56,330 nt of DNA from Paludibacteraceae bacterium (GCA_017551675.1 JAFZLC010000020.1:1-56330); one strand, 5' to 3'. Counted from the first letter of the stretch, positions 15,583-26,800 are shown. Program-made: numbers and translations. Notes: generated by a model from the letters alone, not told the origin.

Positions 15583-17244
15583 TTAGTAAGCAAGCAACTC
15601 GCGTGCATTCTCTTGAGCGGCCTCAGAAGGGTTGTTCCCGCTAAGCATTTGAGCTATCTCCATCACACGTTCCTCTTTGGTCAACTCTTTTATATGGGAA
15701 ACGGTACTCACTTCGTTGTCCTCCTTATATACTTTGTAATGCGTTGCTCCTTTAGAAGCAATTTGAGGCAAGTGTGTGATACTAACCACTTGCATGTACT
15801 CACCCATCGACTTCATCAATCTACCCATTCTGTCAGCCACTTCACCAGAAACGCCCGTATCGATCTCATCCAAAATGATGGTTGGCAGATTGTCTGTTTT
15901 TGACAAAATCGACTTCAAAGCCAACATAAGACGTGACATTTCACCACCTGAAGCAACAGAAGAAAGAGGTTGCAAAGAAGCATTTTTATTGGCAGAGAAC
16001 AAGAATGTCACAGCATCCGTTCCCATTTCATTGAAAGAAGGGAGTGTCTCCAATTTGACCTCAAAATTAGCATTTGCAATGCCTAAATCGCGTAATATGT
16101 CACATACCGACTGCTCCATAGGTTGCTTCGCGCTTTTACGTTTTTGGGAGATCTGTTGCGCCAAGCCAGACAACTGACTCTCCATCGCCTTTATCTCCTT
16201 TTTCAAAGCATCTATTTGATCCGAAGAAGAATCCAATCCATTCAATTGTTCTTCAAATGAACGTTTCACCTCCAGTAAAGAAGGAAGATCATTCACTTTA
16301 TGTTTTTTTTCTAGTGTATAGATTAGATCCAAACGTTGGGTGATAAACTCCAAGCGTTGAGGATCGACAGTAACATCCGCCAAGCGTTGCTCCACCTCTC
16401 TCGAAAGGTCCTTCAGTTCAATCCAAACGCTATTCAAACGCTCGCCCACAGGCTCCAAATCAGTATAAACAGAGAGCACAGAAGCAATCGCATCATTCAT
16501 CTCTTTCAAAGCCGAACAAACACTTTCCTCCTTCTCAGAGAGAAGCCACTTGACTTTCGACAATGCATCCTTTAATTCCGTTGTATGAGATAGATAATCC
16601 GATTCTTCCTCCAATTCATTCTGCTCGTCAGAAGAAAATCCAGCCTCGTTCAACTGGTTTAGTTGGAACTCCAAATAATCACGATTAGCATTCTGTTGTT
16701 CCAAGTTGGAAATCATCTCGTTTAATCTCTTCTGAGAAGATTGATACTGACGATACAAAGCGACATACTCATTCAAAAGAGTCTTGGTATCAGACAATGC
16801 ATCCAAAACATGCATTTGGAAGGAACTCTCATTCAGCAACAATGTCTCATGCTGCGAATGGATATCTATAAGATATGCAGTCAGCTCTCGTAATACATTA
16901 AGAGAGACCGGAGTATCATTCACAAAAGCACGCGATTTGCCATTTGGAGTTATTTCTCTACGAATCAAGCAAATATCATCATAGTCCAGTTCATTCGCAG
17001 AGAAAAACGGTTGCAAAGAATAGGGTGCGACATCAAACTCTGCCTCAACCACACATTTCTTTTCTGTATCTTTTAGTGTCTTTATATCAGCGCGAGCTCC
17101 CTGAATCAATCCCAATGCACCCAATAGAATGGATTTACCAGAACCCGTTTCACCAGTGATAACAGAGAAACCCTTACGCCAATTAATCTCAGTCTTTTCG
17201 ATTAAAGCATAATTTTCAACAGAAAGAGATTGTAACATATTCAA
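15583..17244 (-). CDS. recN: DNA repair protein RecN
   Basis: 553 aa SMC-like ATPase acting at double-strand breaks. Walker A GETGSGKS at residues 31-38, a coiled-coil middle (about 150-380) and ABC signature SSVASGGEMSRLMLALKSI with Walker B TIILDEIDTGVSG near the C-terminus. The start is ATG 17244 or ATG 17238 two codons later. Only 5 bp separate it from porD, so the two are probably co-transcribed; coaBC-porD-recN is a gene order I remember from many Bacteroidetes. Confidence 0.97.
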   Translation of the reverse strand: MNMLQSLSVENYALIEKTEINWRKGFSVITGETGSGKSILLGALGLIQGARADIKTLKDTEKKCVVEAEFDVAPYSLQPFFSANELDYDDICLIRREITPNGKSRAFVNDTPVSLNVLRELTAYLIDIHSQHETLLLNESSFQMHVLDALSDTKTLLNEYVALYRQYQSSQKRLNEMISNLEQQNANRDYLEFQLNQLNEAGFSSDEQNELEEESDYLSHTTELKDALSKVKWLLSEKEESVCSALKEMNDAIASVLSVYTDLEPVGERLNSVWIELKDLSREVEQRLADVTVDPQRLEFITQRLDLIYTLEKKHKVNDLPSLLEVKRSFEEQLNGLDSSSDQIDALKKEIKAMESQLSGLAQQISQKRKSAKQPMEQSVCDILRDLGIANANFEVKLETLPSFNEMGTDAVTFLFSANKNASLQPLSSVASGGEMSRLMLALKSILSKTDNLPTIILDEIDTGVSGEVADRMGRLMKSMGEYMQVVSITHLPQIASKGATHYKVYKEDNEVSTVSHIKELTKEERVMEIAQMLSGNNPSEAAQENARELLAY

Positions 17245-17249
17245 AAATT

Positions 17250-18143
17250 CTAATTCAACAATTCTTGAAATTTGGCAGTCTCCGTAGGCAAGATGCTCTG
17301 TAGAATATCGTAGACTTCTTTCTTCTCTTTCGCAGTGGCAGGTTTAAACATATCCAACAACTCGTTTATCTTGTTTTCCACAAAAGTCTGCAATGCAATT
17401 GAATAAGGAACGGCCCTATTCATTTCACGAAGATACGGAAGGTTGTTGTAAATATTTGTTCTACCCTTTTCTACACTATTAACCATTTCATCGAGTCCAA
17501 AGCGATGGTATTCATAGATGATATCACGCAATTTCTTTAAACGATCATCCATAAAATTACTAATCAAAGCATATCTGTTTTGATCACTTTTGAAGGCAGT
17601 CCAACCCGCATCATCGGACGTTTGAGCCAAAGCACAAATCAGCTCCGCTTTCTCAAAATATTTAGATCCTCCGTATCGTCCGAACGAATCAAAATTAAGA
17701 CCTAATACAATGTTTACGTAATACGCAACCAAAGATAAGAGATTAGACTCATACACATTTTCATCAAATTCCAATCGTTGATAACGAGAATATGTGAAAT
17801 TAAGATTCTTATCCATGAAATTAAACAAGGTGGTGTTATAACCAGAGTTATATACAGGACGAGAAGCCTGAACCTGTAGCTTACCCGAATAAGACTCTCC
17901 CGCAGTTTGTTCCAAGATGAAAATAAAAGTGCATTCTATTCTCTCATCCTCAGTAAAAGTAGCATCTGTCCACCTACGGGAATTAACAAACTCCGTGAGA
18001 TCATTTGCCAACTCATTATAGATATCCTTGTTAGTACCCTCTATTTTATCTGTGTTTATTTGAATATGACATTTTATCTCCTGTGCATTCAGACCGATGC
18101 ACATAAGAAAGAACAATGACATGCATATATTTCTCAAATTCAT
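17250..18143 (-). CDS. porD: Type IX secretion system protein PorD (DUF4835)
   Basis: 297 aa. Signal peptide MNLRNICMSLFFLMCIGLNAQ, then a mature part starting EIKCHIQINTDKIEGTNKDIY with the family features FTEDERIECTFIFILEQ, LQVQASRPVYNSGYNTTLFNFMD and the aromatic-rich LVAYYVNIVLGLNFDSFGRYGGSKYFEKAE. DUF4835 proteins correspond to PorD, needed for T9SS-dependent secretion in Porphyromonas; a periplasmic location is inferred. It is one of two T9SS-related genes in the window, the other being sprA about 5.7 kb away on the opposite strand. Confidence 0.85.
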   Translation of the reverse strand: MNLRNICMSLFFLMCIGLNAQEIKCHIQINTDKIEGTNKDIYNELANDLTEFVNSRRWTDATFTEDERIECTFIFILEQTAGESYSGKLQVQASRPVYNSGYNTTLFNFMDKNLNFTYSRYQRLEFDENVYESNLLSLVAYYVNIVLGLNFDSFGRYGGSKYFEKAELICALAQTSDDAGWTAFKSDQNRYALISNFMDDRLKKLRDIIYEYHRFGLDEMVNSVEKGRTNIYNNLPYLREMNRAVPYSIALQTFVENKINELLDMFKPATAKEKKEVYDILQSILPTETAKFQELLN

Positions 18144-18202
18144 ATCTTAAAGCGTATTTAAAAATCTAAATTATCAAACGGAAGAATCCTATTTTTATTC
18201 CA

Positions 18203-19408
18203 TTATGACAGCTTTTCAACTATATGGTCTACGATATCCTTAGCCACCTCTCGTTTAGGTTTAAACTCATAGGGATAACGACTACCATCCTTGTCAAATA
18301 TAGTTATCATATTGGTATCACTTTGAAAACATGTGTTTTTATTGTTTAAGGAATTAAGCACGATGAAGTCCAAATTCTTACGAGCACATTTGTCAACCGC
18401 ATTCACCTCTTCATTATCTGTTTCCAAAGCAAATCCGACCATCAACTGACCTTCCTTTTTTATCTTACCCAGATGAGCAGCAATATCCTTAGTTGGAATC
18501 AAGTCGATGCTCATCTCCCCTGTTTTTTCTCTTTTTATCTTTCGATCCGCACGTTGAGCTGGCGTATAATCCGCCACTGCCGCACACAGGATTTCAACAT
18601 CCGCATCAGAACTATTTTCAACCGCAGCATCAAACATCTCTCCTGCCGACTCTACCGAAATCTTTTTAATATTAGGGTGAACAGGATTCAATGAAACGGG
18701 ACCGGAGACTAAAATCACATCAGCACCACGAGACGCACACTCTTCAGCCAAGGCGTATCCCATTTTCCCAGAAGAATAGTTACCAATAAAACGAACAGGA
18801 TCTATCTTTTCGTATGTAGGCCCCGCCGTGATTAACACTTTTTTCCCTTTTAAATCATTCACAGAAGCGAAATAGAGTTCCATCGAATCAACAATAGTTG
18901 AAGGTTCTGCCATACGACCTTTCCCTGTTAATCCGCTAGCGAGGAAGCCCTCTTCCGCGTCAATGATATGATTTCCACGAGAACGTAATGTCTCTATATT
19001 CTTTTGCACAGCAGGATGAGCATACATATCCAAATCCATCGCAGGAGCGACAAATACAGGGCACTTTGCAGAAAGATAAGAGGTCAGCAACAAATTATCA
19101 GCAATGCCATTAGCCATCTTACCAATTGTATTTGCAGTAGCAGGAGCAATCAAGTATGCATCCGCCCATATTCCGAGGGAAACGTGACTATTCCACGCAC
19201 CATTTTCAGGGTCGAAGAAATCAACCAAGATAGGATTTTGTGAAAGTGTAGCCAATGTAAGTGGTGTGATAAATTGTTTCGCCATTGGGGTCATAACAAC
19301 TTTCACTTCAGCGCCCTTCTTTTTGAAGTCACGAATTACCGTTGCCATCTTATATGCAGCAATACCACCCGTTACGCCTACCAAAATATGTTTGCCTTGT
19401 AAACTCAT
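18203..19408 (-). CDS. coaBC: Bifunctional phosphopantothenoylcysteine decarboxylase / phosphopantothenate-cysteine ligase
   Basis: 401 aa. N-terminal CoaC flavoprotein (about 1-185) with GVTGGIAAYK, the catalytic His region NSHVSLGIWADAYLIAPATANT and PAMDLDM; C-terminal CoaB (about 190-401) with GPTYEKIDPVRFIGNYSSGKMG and the Lys region DRKIKREKTG. Performs two steps of coenzyme A synthesis in the cytosol. The CoaC motif reads PAMDLDM where many bacteria have PAMNxxM; I remember the Asp form as usual in Bacteroidetes. It lies 31 bp after the Wzz-like gene and 59 bp before porD. Confidence 0.97.
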   Translation of the reverse strand: MSLQGKHILVGVTGGIAAYKMATVIRDFKKKGAEVKVVMTPMAKQFITPLTLATLSQNPILVDFFDPENGAWNSHVSLGIWADAYLIAPATANTIGKMANGIADNLLLTSYLSAKCPVFVAPAMDLDMYAHPAVQKNIETLRSRGNHIIDAEEGFLASGLTGKGRMAEPSTIVDSMELYFASVNDLKGKKVLITAGPTYEKIDPVRFIGNYSSGKMGYALAEECASRGADVILVSGPVSLNPVHPNIKKISVESAGEMFDAAVENSSDADVEILCAAVADYTPAQRADRKIKREKTGEMSIDLIPTKDIAAHLGKIKKEGQLMVGFALETDNEEVNAVDKCARKNLDFIVLNSLNNKNTCFQSDTNMITIFDKDGSRYPYEFKPKREVAKDIVDHIVEKLS

Positions 19409-19439
19409 ACTAACTAACTTCTACTGTTCGATTGAATGA

Positions 19440-20570
19440 TTATTCTTTCTCTTCATTCTCTAATTTCTTCCTCATTTCAAAGAAATAGAGCAATGCGACA
19501 AGAGTCAAGCATGACAAAAATCCTCCCAAAAATCCTCCAATAATAAATCCTTTTAACTTCCTCACTTTGTCATTTGGTAATGGATAGAATGGTTTGTCAA
19601 TGATTTGAATCAATGGAGTTTCTCTCGCCAAGTCTAACTCCAACACTTTAATATTTTTTTCAATCTCCTGATATGTTGAGGTCAAAACCTGAATGTCAAT
19701 CTCATATTTCTTCAACTGAGCCGACACAAACGAACCCGAAGCATTTCTATGTCCATCATAAAAAGCAGAACTTTTTGCAATGGTTTTATCCAATTCTCTC
19801 CGTACAGAATCTGCCCTATGTTGAAATGACTCTAAATTTTTCCTTGACAGACCAGTCTTTGTCTCTACATAAAAATCCGTGACAGATTTCAAATGCGTGG
19901 CAGAAAACTTCATGGCAAACTCTTCATTCGGATAAACAAACTGATACTCCATATAGGATAATTTCTTATCTCTTCTTACTGCTGTAATATTGTCTTTTAT
20001 CATACCTGATGCTACCGCCATAATGATACTATCCTGTATTCTACTGAAAGTCTTTCTGTCTTGTCCATACGGGAATGAAATATCACAAATAGAAATCTGA
20101 TCTTCGTCACTTGGTTTTATTTTACCTTCTGCACACATCTCTCGAACACTATCACAGATTAGAGCATATTCCATATATGTTATTGTATCACCCTGATACT
20201 CACAAGGAGACAACAATGTGTTCTCAACCATATTCCTTGACTTCAACAGCTCAAGCACATTATCCCCTGAAAAAGCATTCATCGAAAGGCTTCCCATTCC
20301 CAGCAAGGAAGTAATGCTTAATCCCGATGAAGAAGGGGAATCTCCACCTACCGTGAAAACATAATTGGCTCTATAATTTATCTTTTTATTGTATATGTAA
20401 ATATACCCCAAAACTGCACCTATTAAGCCTGCAGCGACAACAATCCATTTCTTCTTCCAAATGTAATTCCAATATCTTTTGACGATTAAAATTATATCTT
20501 TCAAAGAAACAGAAGGGTTCTTCTCTTCTTCAGAAACCATTGATTTAAACAACTCTTCAAAATCGCTCAT
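19440..20570 (-). CDS. Wzz-like chain-length determinant / polysaccharide copolymerase
   Basis: 376 aa. A short cytoplasmic N-terminus (VSLKDIILIVKRYWNYIWKKK) is followed by a membrane segment (WIVVAAGLIGAVLGYIYIY), a large periplasmic part with coiled-coil character, and a second membrane segment near the end (FIIGGFLGGFLSCLTLVALLYFFEM) preceded by the proline-rich IQIIDKPFYPLPNDK. That is the Wzz topology. It regulates the length or export of a surface polysaccharide. It has no tyrosine kinase domain. It follows the Wza-like gene by 56 bp and probably works with it. Confidence 0.8.
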   Translation of the reverse strand: MSDFEELFKSMVSEEEKNPSVSLKDIILIVKRYWNYIWKKKWIVVAAGLIGAVLGYIYIYNKKINYRANYVFTVGGDSPSSSGLSITSLLGMGSLSMNAFSGDNVLELLKSRNMVENTLLSPCEYQGDTITYMEYALICDSVREMCAEGKIKPSDEDQISICDISFPYGQDRKTFSRIQDSIIMAVASGMIKDNITAVRRDKKLSYMEYQFVYPNEEFAMKFSATHLKSVTDFYVETKTGLSRKNLESFQHRADSVRRELDKTIAKSSAFYDGHRNASGSFVSAQLKKYEIDIQVLTSTYQEIEKNIKVLELDLARETPLIQIIDKPFYPLPNDKVRKLKGFIIGGFLGGFLSCLTLVALLYFFEMRKKLENEEKE

Positions 20571-20626
20571 ACTTATTCTCTTTCTTTATCATTGATGCAC
20601 TATCAGAACCTAAACAATTACTCAAC

Positions 20627-23068
20627 TTACGGATTTCCACCAGAACTGGAATGACCATACTGATTACTAATAACTGTTATAGCAGTCACAACCACAGAAG
20701 CCATTGTGGCAACAGAACTAAACAATGAAACAAAGAAGGTGGCATTTTCCTTTCCATTCGATTCTCTCACCTCTTTCTCTGGCACAAATATATGACATCC
20801 AGGTTTAACTGTCGGATAATTCTTCACCCACAAGAAAGTCTGACGTGTAGATGCAATCTTACCATTAGAATATGCCACATATACACCTCGTCTTCTTGCT
20901 TTTCTTTCAAATCCACCCGCACCTCTTATATATTTACGCAATGATGGCCCCGTATAAATCTCCATTCCTGGCACTTGAACGGCACCTGCTATCGTAACAG
21001 TTTGCAAAGTCTTAGGTACAAAAATGATATCGCCCGCTTCCAAATACAAATCTGTTTCAGAACCCGGAGTCCTAACAATCTCCTCCAACCTAATGCCAAC
21101 CAAATCTTGTCGAGATTCTATTTCTTTGCGTATTTCCTCGATAGAGGATACATTATCAGCTTCTTTCAACATCGCCAACAATTTAAGATCCCTACGACGT
21201 TCAGCTTCCGTACGTTTAGAACTACGAATCAAAAAGGCACCTTCTGCATATGCATACTGTGACAAACCATTAGACCTTGCAATCAAGTCTGAAATTCGCT
21301 CCGTCTTACGTGTTACGGCATACGTTCCAGGTCTTTGTACTTCACCCAACACCTGAACTGTACCCAATGATTCATATCCCTCTTTTTTACGAACCGTAAT
21401 CAGATCTTTGGGTTGCAATTTAAAATCTGCATCTGGACCCGACAACTCACGGTTTAAAGACAATGTGAAAACTTCCGTCTTTTTATCATTATTTTTCAGT
21501 ACATCAGCATCTTTTACTCTTCTCACAACCTCAATTCGTTCCGGATCTGCAGAATCTTCAAATCCTCTTGCCAAGAAAACGATATCTCGCAGTGTAATAT
21601 TTTCATAAAATGGAAATGATCCTGGCGACAAAACAGCACCATAAATAGCAACTTTCTTCTCCGGTTCAAAATCATTTTTTCCACCAATCGTTACAACATC
21701 TTCTTTCTGTAATAACAGATTGAACTTACCCTCCATCAAGTCTTTTACATTAAAGGAGACAATCTCTGGCGTCAGATCTTCTTGCAGACGCAATACAGTT
21801 GCACTCTCCATAAAGGCATCTTCCGTCAAACCATTTGCCTTATTCACCAAATCACGAAGCGACATGTTTTCTTCCAAAGCATATATACCAGGACGGAAGA
21901 CACTACCTATGATTTGTACTCTATTCGTGTATTTTTCCAAAATGCGATCCACCTGATAGATATCTCCTGATGCAGGATTGAACATCTTAAAAATATCCTT
22001 TGTCACATCAGCAACACTCTTTTCTCCATTCATATTGCGTGTTACTGATATTCTCTCCGTATAAGCATCCTCTGTGAAACCTCCACAATAGTCTAACAAA
22101 TTTTGTAATGTTTCCCCATTTTTCAATTCATAAATACCATCACGCTTTACCGCACCATTTACAGTTACTCGATTCTCATATGGAGGAACATGTATTACAT
22201 CCTGATCTTGCAAAGTCATATCGCTAGGCATAACACCCTTCATCAAAAACTCATACAAATCCACATTTGCAATCTCCTTACCATTCCTCAGCAACTTGAT
22301 AGAACGCATGGATCCATTTTCTGACGGACCACCACATGCATTCATTGCATTTATCACAGAAGAAACGGATGACAATGTGTAACTTCCTGGATTGTGAACC
22401 TCACCCATAATGTACACCTTGATTGAACGAATTCTATTCACAGAAACCGCAACCGTAGTTCTACCTGAGTTAATTGAATTGTATATAACGGACAATTTCT
22501 TCTTAATCACATTTTCTGCTGCTTCGATTGTCAAGCCGCTCACTTGAGCCATGCCTACATTCGGAATTCGAATAGACCCTTCTGACGAAACTGTCAAATC
22601 ATATGTTGCTTCAGACATGCCATACACATCAACATGTAAAACATCATTAGCTCCAACTATATAATTTCTTGGTGTTGGTATGGATTGTCCAGGCTCAAAC
22701 GACACCTTCGATCGATCAAACAATGACGCTCCATAGACTCTACTTTGTTTACTTTTCTCCGTCACCGTTGGCAACTGAATTGTAGGAGCCTCTATCAATT
22801 CTGCAGATTCCGTTGATGACTCCAATGCATTAATTCTAAACTTCAGCTTTTCCAATTCTGCAGCAGGCATATCTTTGGCCTTTGCCATACGCTCAACATC
22901 CGCTAATGAATAACCCTGTTCAGTATATTTCTTAACAAACTGTGCTATCTGCGTATCTGTCAATTCATCAACCTTTATCCTGCCTATATTCTGAAACGAA
23001 ATTTGGGCAAATGTCGAAACAAGACAAATTACAAAAGAAATAACTAAACATAAAATTCGTTTTTGCAT
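20627..23068 (-). CDS. Wza-like polysaccharide export outer membrane protein with multiple SLBB domains
   Basis: 813 aa from ATG 23068, which gives the signal peptide MQKRILCLVISFVICLVSTFAQ; an ATG three codons upstream is also possible. The promoter at 23127-23097 excludes the longer TTG-initiated frame. A Poly_export domain (NYIVGANDVLHVDVYG onward) is followed by about six SLBB beta-grasp repeats, each recognisable by phrases such as VYIMGEVHNPGSYTLS, VTVNGAVKRDGIYELK, VQIIGSVFRPGIYAL, VAIYGAVLSPGSFPFY, VQVLGEVQRPGTYAV and VTIAGAVQVPGMEIY. A hydrophobic helix near the C-terminus (FVSLFSSVATMASVVVTAITVI) may be the membrane-spanning helix. It would form the outer-membrane channel for a capsule or exopolysaccharide with the Wzz-like protein. 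Confidence 0.85.
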   Translation of the reverse strand: MQKRILCLVISFVICLVSTFAQISFQNIGRIKVDELTDTQIAQFVKKYTEQGYSLADVERMAKAKDMPAAELEKLKFRINALESSTESAELIEAPTIQLPTVTEKSKQSRVYGASLFDRSKVSFEPGQSIPTPRNYIVGANDVLHVDVYGMSEATYDLTVSSEGSIRIPNVGMAQVSGLTIEAAENVIKKKLSVIYNSINSGRTTVAVSVNRIRSIKVYIMGEVHNPGSYTLSSVSSVINAMNACGGPSENGSMRSIKLLRNGKEIANVDLYEFLMKGVMPSDMTLQDQDVIHVPPYENRVTVNGAVKRDGIYELKNGETLQNLLDYCGGFTEDAYTERISVTRNMNGEKSVADVTKDIFKMFNPASGDIYQVDRILEKYTNRVQIIGSVFRPGIYALEENMSLRDLVNKANGLTEDAFMESATVLRLQEDLTPEIVSFNVKDLMEGKFNLLLQKEDVVTIGGKNDFEPEKKVAIYGAVLSPGSFPFYENITLRDIVFLARGFEDSADPERIEVVRRVKDADVLKNNDKKTEVFTLSLNRELSGPDADFKLQPKDLITVRKKEGYESLGTVQVLGEVQRPGTYAVTRKTERISDLIARSNGLSQYAYAEGAFLIRSSKRTEAERRRDLKLLAMLKEADNVSSIEEIRKEIESRQDLVGIRLEEIVRTPGSETDLYLEAGDIIFVPKTLQTVTIAGAVQVPGMEIYTGPSLRKYIRGAGGFERKARRRGVYVAYSNGKIASTRQTFLWVKNYPTVKPGCHIFVPEKEVRESNGKENATFFVSLFSSVATMASVVVTAITVISNQYGHSSSGGNP

Positions 23069-23096
23069 AGCATACATTTTTAAACAAAATACCTTG

Positions 23097-23127
23097 CAAA
23101 GGTACACGATATTAATTTAATACCAAA
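23097..23127 (-). promoter_or_regulatory. Promoter of the polysaccharide export operon
   Basis: Minus strand TTTG (23127-23124), exactly 19 bp, then TACCTTTG (23104-23097): a full Bacteroidetes promoter. Transcription would begin near 23092, about 24 nt before ATG 23068, and may drive the whole run to rnhB since gaps are 5-59 bp and no terminator hairpin was seen between the genes. Confidence 0.8.
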
Positions 23128-23181
23128 ATTTGATGTTTCAAAAATCCTTCTCCGTTTACTCTTAAATGCAATATTTTTTTC

Positions 23182-23189
23182 TTACATTT
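23182..23189 (+). promoter_or_regulatory. -7 element for ruvA-sprA
   Basis: TACATTTG, with T-rich sequence around the -33 position. The predicted start near 23195 leaves a leader of about 40 nt before ATG 23236. It lies back to back with the promoter at 23097-23127. Confidence 0.55.
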
Positions 23190-23235
23190 GCACCAATTTT
23201 TGTTTTCTTATAAAATCAGCAATAGAAATTCAATC

Positions 23236-23811
23236 ATGCTTGAATACATAAAAGGGAAAATTGCGGAATTAAGTCCGACTCAAACTATTATAGAAACCCA
23301 GCAAATAGGGTTTGCCATCAATATTTCTCTAAATACATACTCGGCAATTGAGGGGAAAGATGATGTACATCTATATATATACGAATCTATACGAGAAGAC
23401 GCGTTCTCCCTCTATGGCTTTGCAACAAAAGAAGAACGAAATCTATTTTTACTCCTTATTTCTGTTTCCGGAGTCGGTGCGAGTTCCGCGCGCATGATTC
23501 TATCCGCTTACACTGTACAGGAACTAGAGGCAATCATAAGCACAGAAAATGTCAAACAATTGAAAGGTGTAAAAGGTATCGGAAGTAAAACAGCGGAACG
23601 AATCATTGTTGATCTGAAAGATAAAGTAAACAAAACAAGTTCTAACGGAATTGAATCATTCAACGAAAACAAAGAAGAAGCATTGGCTGCACTTGTTGTT
23701 TTAGGTTACAATCAATCTGCTGCGGTTAAAGTCGTTGATGCTATTGTAAAAGAGAATCCTTCAATTTCAGTAGAAAAATTAATTAAAGAGGCACTAAACA
23801 GGCTTCGTTGA
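23236..23811 (+). CDS. ruvA: Holliday junction branch migration protein RuvA
   Basis: 191 aa from ATG 23236 ([20 protein letters not shown]); the frame opens earlier at a TTG, but that lies within the -7 region. OB fold N-terminus, helix-hairpin-helix motifs [18 protein letters not shown] and [22 protein letters not shown], and a small C-terminal RuvB-binding domain ([20 protein letters not shown]). With RuvB it drives branch migration; ruvC is also in this window (48419). The sprA start follows 27 bp later. Confidence 0.97.
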   Translation: MLEYIKGKIAELSPTQTIIETQQIGFAINISLNTYSAIEGKDDVHLYIYESIREDAFSLYGFATKEERNLFLLLISVSGVGASSARMILSAYTVQELEAIISTENVKQLKGVKGIGSKTAERIIVDLKDKVNKTSSNGIESFNENKEEALAALVVLGYNQSAAVKVVDAIVKENPSISVEKLIKEALNRLR

Positions 23812-23838
23812 CGTTCTTATCTATAAGAATAAAGAAAA

Positions 23839-26800
23839 TTGGAAAAGAGTTTAAAATATATTGCCATCGTTTTTGTGCTACTATGCAGCATAGTAGCTCT
23901 TTCTGGTTATGCACAAAGACCTGCAGGAAGAATGAGTCTTAATCCAAGAGCAAGAACCGCCCAACCTGCAACCAACCAAGCTGAAAAAGTAGAGGCTCCT
24001 CAATCGGGTAGAACCGATACCATGAAAGGTTTGAAATTTCCAGTTAAATCAACTGAAGTTGTCACATACGACAACTTACTTGAACAATCTGCCATCGATC
24101 TAAAAGACCCATCAAACATGTCGTCTGAGGTTGAATACGACCCTACAACAGGTTACTATATCTTCCACAACAGAGTCGGCGATATGGATATCGCCACCCC
24201 ATTCGTCTTAAGCGAAGATGAATATAGAAGCTATGCCCTGCAACAATCCATGAATCAGTACTGGGCAGAAAAAGCAAAAACCAACACCGACGGAGGAAAC
24301 AAATTCACCTTCAGCGACGTTCAAATCGGATTAGGTAAGAAAGGAGAAGACGTATTTGGCCCCGGTGGCGTTCAATTGAAAACTCAAGGTTCTGTTGATC
24401 TCGACTTCGGATTCACCATATCCAAACGAGACAATCCAACTATCTCCGAAAGAAATCGAATCAATTCAATGTTCAATTTCGACCCTAAGATTCAACTCTC
24501 TGCCACAGGATCTGTTGGAGACAAAATCAACTTCAACATGAATTACAACACCGAAGCATCATTCGATGCCGATAAGAAGCTGATCAACTTAGGATACAAA
24601 GGTGATGAAGACGACATTCTTCAACGTGTCGAAGCAGGTGATGTTAGTCTTCCTCTATCTTCGTCACTAATCTCTGGTAGTACAGACTTGTTCGGTATTC
24701 GTACCGACCTTCAATTCGGAAAATTGAAAATATCTGCTATTGCATCCCAACAGAATTCCACAAGGAAAACAATCTCTACAGATGGTGCTCAAACTACAAA
24801 ATTTGAATTGGTGCCAACTAAATACGAGGAGAACAAGCACTTCTTCCTCTCTACTTATTTCTACGACCATTATGACGAATGGGCTAAAAACGCGCCAAAC
24901 CCTCAATCTGGTATAATAATCAACAAAGTAGAGGTCTGGGTTACCAACACGTCATCCTCTTCTGCCAACTATACAACAAGAAACATTGTCGCCCTAACAG
25001 ATATAGGTGAAACCTACGATGCTGACGGGAAATCTGAGAATGCTCCAGATAACAACAATGGCGATTTGTACAAACAGTTAAGTTCCAATCAAAACATACG
25101 AGATATTCAAACTGTATCTCACGCACTTAACACTGCAACGTACAATGGCAACAATCTCGAATCTGCTAAAGATTACGAAATTTTAAATAGTGCAAGATTA
25201 CTTTCCGAGTCTGAATATACCCTGAATCCTGAATTGGGATATATCTCATTAAGAAGCACCACCTCATCCGACCATATCATTGCAGTTGCTTACGAATATT
25301 CAAAAGGAGGTAAAAAATACCGTGTGGGAGAACTGACTACAACGACTTCCGACTCCACAAAGACATCTTCTCAGAACATTATAGTGAAATTGCTGAAAAG
25401 TACCATTCCTACGCCTTCTAATAAAAAGCTATGGAACTTAAGCATGCGTAACATCTATTCTCTGGGTGCATTTAACATTCAACAAGACAATTTTAAAGTT
25501 GAAATTAAATACTATTTCCAAAGCGATTCACTTACAGCCTATCTAAACTACATTCCTACGTTGAATAACAAGAACCTCTTGCAGATTCTCAACATGGACC
25601 GTCTCAACAAACGCCAAAACGCAATGCCAGACGGATATTTCGACTACATTCCAGGCTATACAGTGAACCCTTCTACGGGTCGTATCATATTCCTATCCAC
25701 CCGACCTTTTGATACGGGTATTAAAAACGGATATGGGAACCTTCCAAACATAGATAAATACACCTATCCTGAATTGTACGACTCAACCCTGACAGTCGCA
25801 CAACAGTATACGGAAAAGAATAAATACATCATCACAGGAGAATATAGTTCGTCTTCCGGTTCAGAAATCAGACTAGGCGTTACGAATGTGGCAAGAGGTT
25901 CTGTACGTGTTACCGCTGGAGGAAGAACACTGACAGAGGGTACTGGCTATACCGTCGACTACAACCTAGGTATTGTGAAGATCCTTGACGAAACAGCTCT
26001 TGCATCCAACTCCCCTATCAACGTATCGTTGGAGAGTGAGTCTTTCTTCAGTACGCAACGAAAGTCTCTGGTTGGTGTCAATGCAGAATATGTATTCTCC
26101 GACAAATTCTCGCTAGGTAGTACCTTACTACACTTAACAGAAAGACCACTCACCTCAAAAGTGTCATTAGGAAATGAACCTTTATCCAATACCATTTGGG
26201 GCATGAATGGAACATACAAAACAGATTGGCAATGGCTGACAAACGCTATTGACAAACTTCCTCTTATCAATGCAAAAGCTCCATCATCATTTGCTCTTTC
26301 TGGTGAATTTGCACAACTGATTCCTGGACATTGTAGGGATATCAACCAAGATGATGACAAATCAGGTATCTCTTACATCGATGATTTTGAAGGAGCTGAA
26401 TCTAGCATCAACATCAAAAATCCTTCTTCATGGGCTCTGGCCAGCACGCCTAAAGTCACCAGCGGACCTTTGTACAGTAAACATTTCATCCGTGAGAATG
26501 ATTCCTATTGGGGTAAATACCTTGATCCAGTAAAGCTGTCTTATATAGGTTATGGTTTGAATCGTTCTCACATGGCTTGGTATTATATAGACCAGATTTT
26601 CACCTCTGAGCATACAAAAAACAGTACACCATCATACATTAAAGCCAACAAAGATGATATACTGTCTAACCATTATGTCAGACAAACCCACGAAACAGAA
26701 ATATATCTCGACAAGGATTTCAGCAATCTTGAATCAACAACACTCCAGACACTCCACCTTCACTATTATCCAAAAGAAAGAGGTGCCTACAACCTAGATG

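Noticed and set aside
23188-23235. N-terminal extension of ruvA from a TTG
   Set aside because: The TTG overlaps the -7 promoter element and RuvA proteins begin at the MLEYIKGKI segment.
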